Shown here: positions 5,955-6,270 of the stretch, in pieces
Layout of the letters: every line of letters begins with the position of its first letter
How positions within the stretch are numbered: position 1 is the first letter of the stretch
NCBI GenBank assembly: GCA_002407905.1
Contig: DHPL01000043.1
Coordinates: forward strand, 27,104-33,373
DNA length: 6,270 nucleotides
DNA from: Anaerolineaceae bacterium UBA5365
GTDB lineage: Bacteria > Chloroflexota > Anaerolineae > Anaerolineales > Anaerolineaceae
Reading direction: 5' to 3'
The notes under the pieces: generated by a model
The model's database searches: none
The model's input: the letters and a program-made list of their open reading frames with translations, nothing else
What the model was told of the DNA's origin: nothing
Made by a program: the position numbers and the translations under genes

Positions 5955-6270
5955 CCGCACTCCCTGAAAATTTGCCCCTGAACGAAACGCCGAACTGGCA
6001 GCCGGATCTGGCCAGCGGATCCTGCCCGGCTTGCAAACGTCAGTTTTTGATTTCGCAGGAGATGGCCGGCGCGCCTTGCCCAATCTGCGCTCAGGCTGGT
6101 CTGGCCTTGCAGCCGGTACGAATGCGCAGCGAAGAGCCTGAGCTTTACATCGCCAACCAGGTGAGCCCGGAACAGGCTACCCGGATCTTCGGTGAATTTT
6201 GCGCGGGCGTACCCTTTAGGACGGCCGATCTGGAACCCCAAAACTTGCTTGCCCGCAGCCAATTGCTGTT
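5951..6270 (+). CDS. Second zinc-ribbon protein, 3'-partial, function unknown
   Basis: This frame opens at the ATG overlapping the stop of the preceding gene (ATGA) and stays open to the right edge, giving 106 complete codons. It has one four-cysteine zinc ribbon at residues 25-46 (C25/C28 in SCPACKR and C43/C46 in PCPICA). A region with ELYIANQVSPEQATRIFGEF and GVPFRTADLEPQNLLARSQL follows, resembling the linker after the ribbons of the upstream protein, which is followed there by the PFYLPFW segment. The two proteins may therefore be distant relatives working together, but the part needed to test this is outside the window. Good ribosome binding site, normal base composition and the overlap all indicate a real gene co-transcribed with its neighbour. 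Confidence 0.85.
   Translation, partial: MTALPENLPLNETPNWQPDLASGSCPACKRQFLISQEMAGAPCPICAQAGLALQPVRMRSEEPELYIANQVSPEQATRIFGEFCAGVPFRTADLEPQNLLARSQLL

Overview
The window is a stretch of bacterial chromosome, GC-rich (roughly 60% by eye), packed with short-spaced and overlapping genes. I see no mobile elements, CRISPR arrays, rRNA or tRNA. The gene content (a glycyl-tRNA synthetase beta region that looks fused to an upstream alpha part, a MerR/cobalamin-domain regulator, a PIG-L deacetylase, a YacP-like NYN protein and membrane zinc-ribbon proteins) would suit Chloroflexota of the Anaerolineae type. That placement is an inference from gene style and needs a database search.

Layout from left to right: (1) The left edge to 2107, plus strand, is the C-terminal part of glycyl-tRNA synthetase carrying the whole beta-subunit region. 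The frame stays open past the left edge with no ATG, GTG or TTG start ahead of the conserved beta N-terminus, which suggests a fused alpha-beta enzyme. (2) 2108-2200 is a short convergent intergenic region with a good intrinsic terminator for the minus-strand operon. (3) 3999-2201, minus strand, is a two-gene operon: a PIG-L/LmbE-type zinc deacetylase overlaps by ATGA a MerR-type regulator with a cobalamin-binding-like C-terminal half. It has a consensus-like promoter at 4079-4051 whose spacer holds a perfect 10-bp palindrome. (4) 4602-4135, minus strand, is a YacP-like NYN/PIN nuclease-fold protein. (5) Divergent from it, 4656-5954 plus strand, is a protein with two four-cysteine zinc ribbons and two C-terminal membrane helices. 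It overlaps by ATGA a second zinc-ribbon gene that runs off the right edge.

The most notable points are three. The MerR/B12 regulator keeps the W-x9-EH motif of CarH-type photoreceptors but has Gln at the expected cobalt lower-ligand His and Tyr at the second His. The 53-bp divergent region has two -10 boxes placed so that both mRNAs would begin at or within one base of the start codon, which predicts a divergent leaderless pair. The synthetase appears to be an alpha-beta fusion. I found no strong evidence for a wholly new multi-gene system. The paired membrane zinc-ribbon genes and the altered cobalamin-domain regulator are the best leads for undescribed biology.
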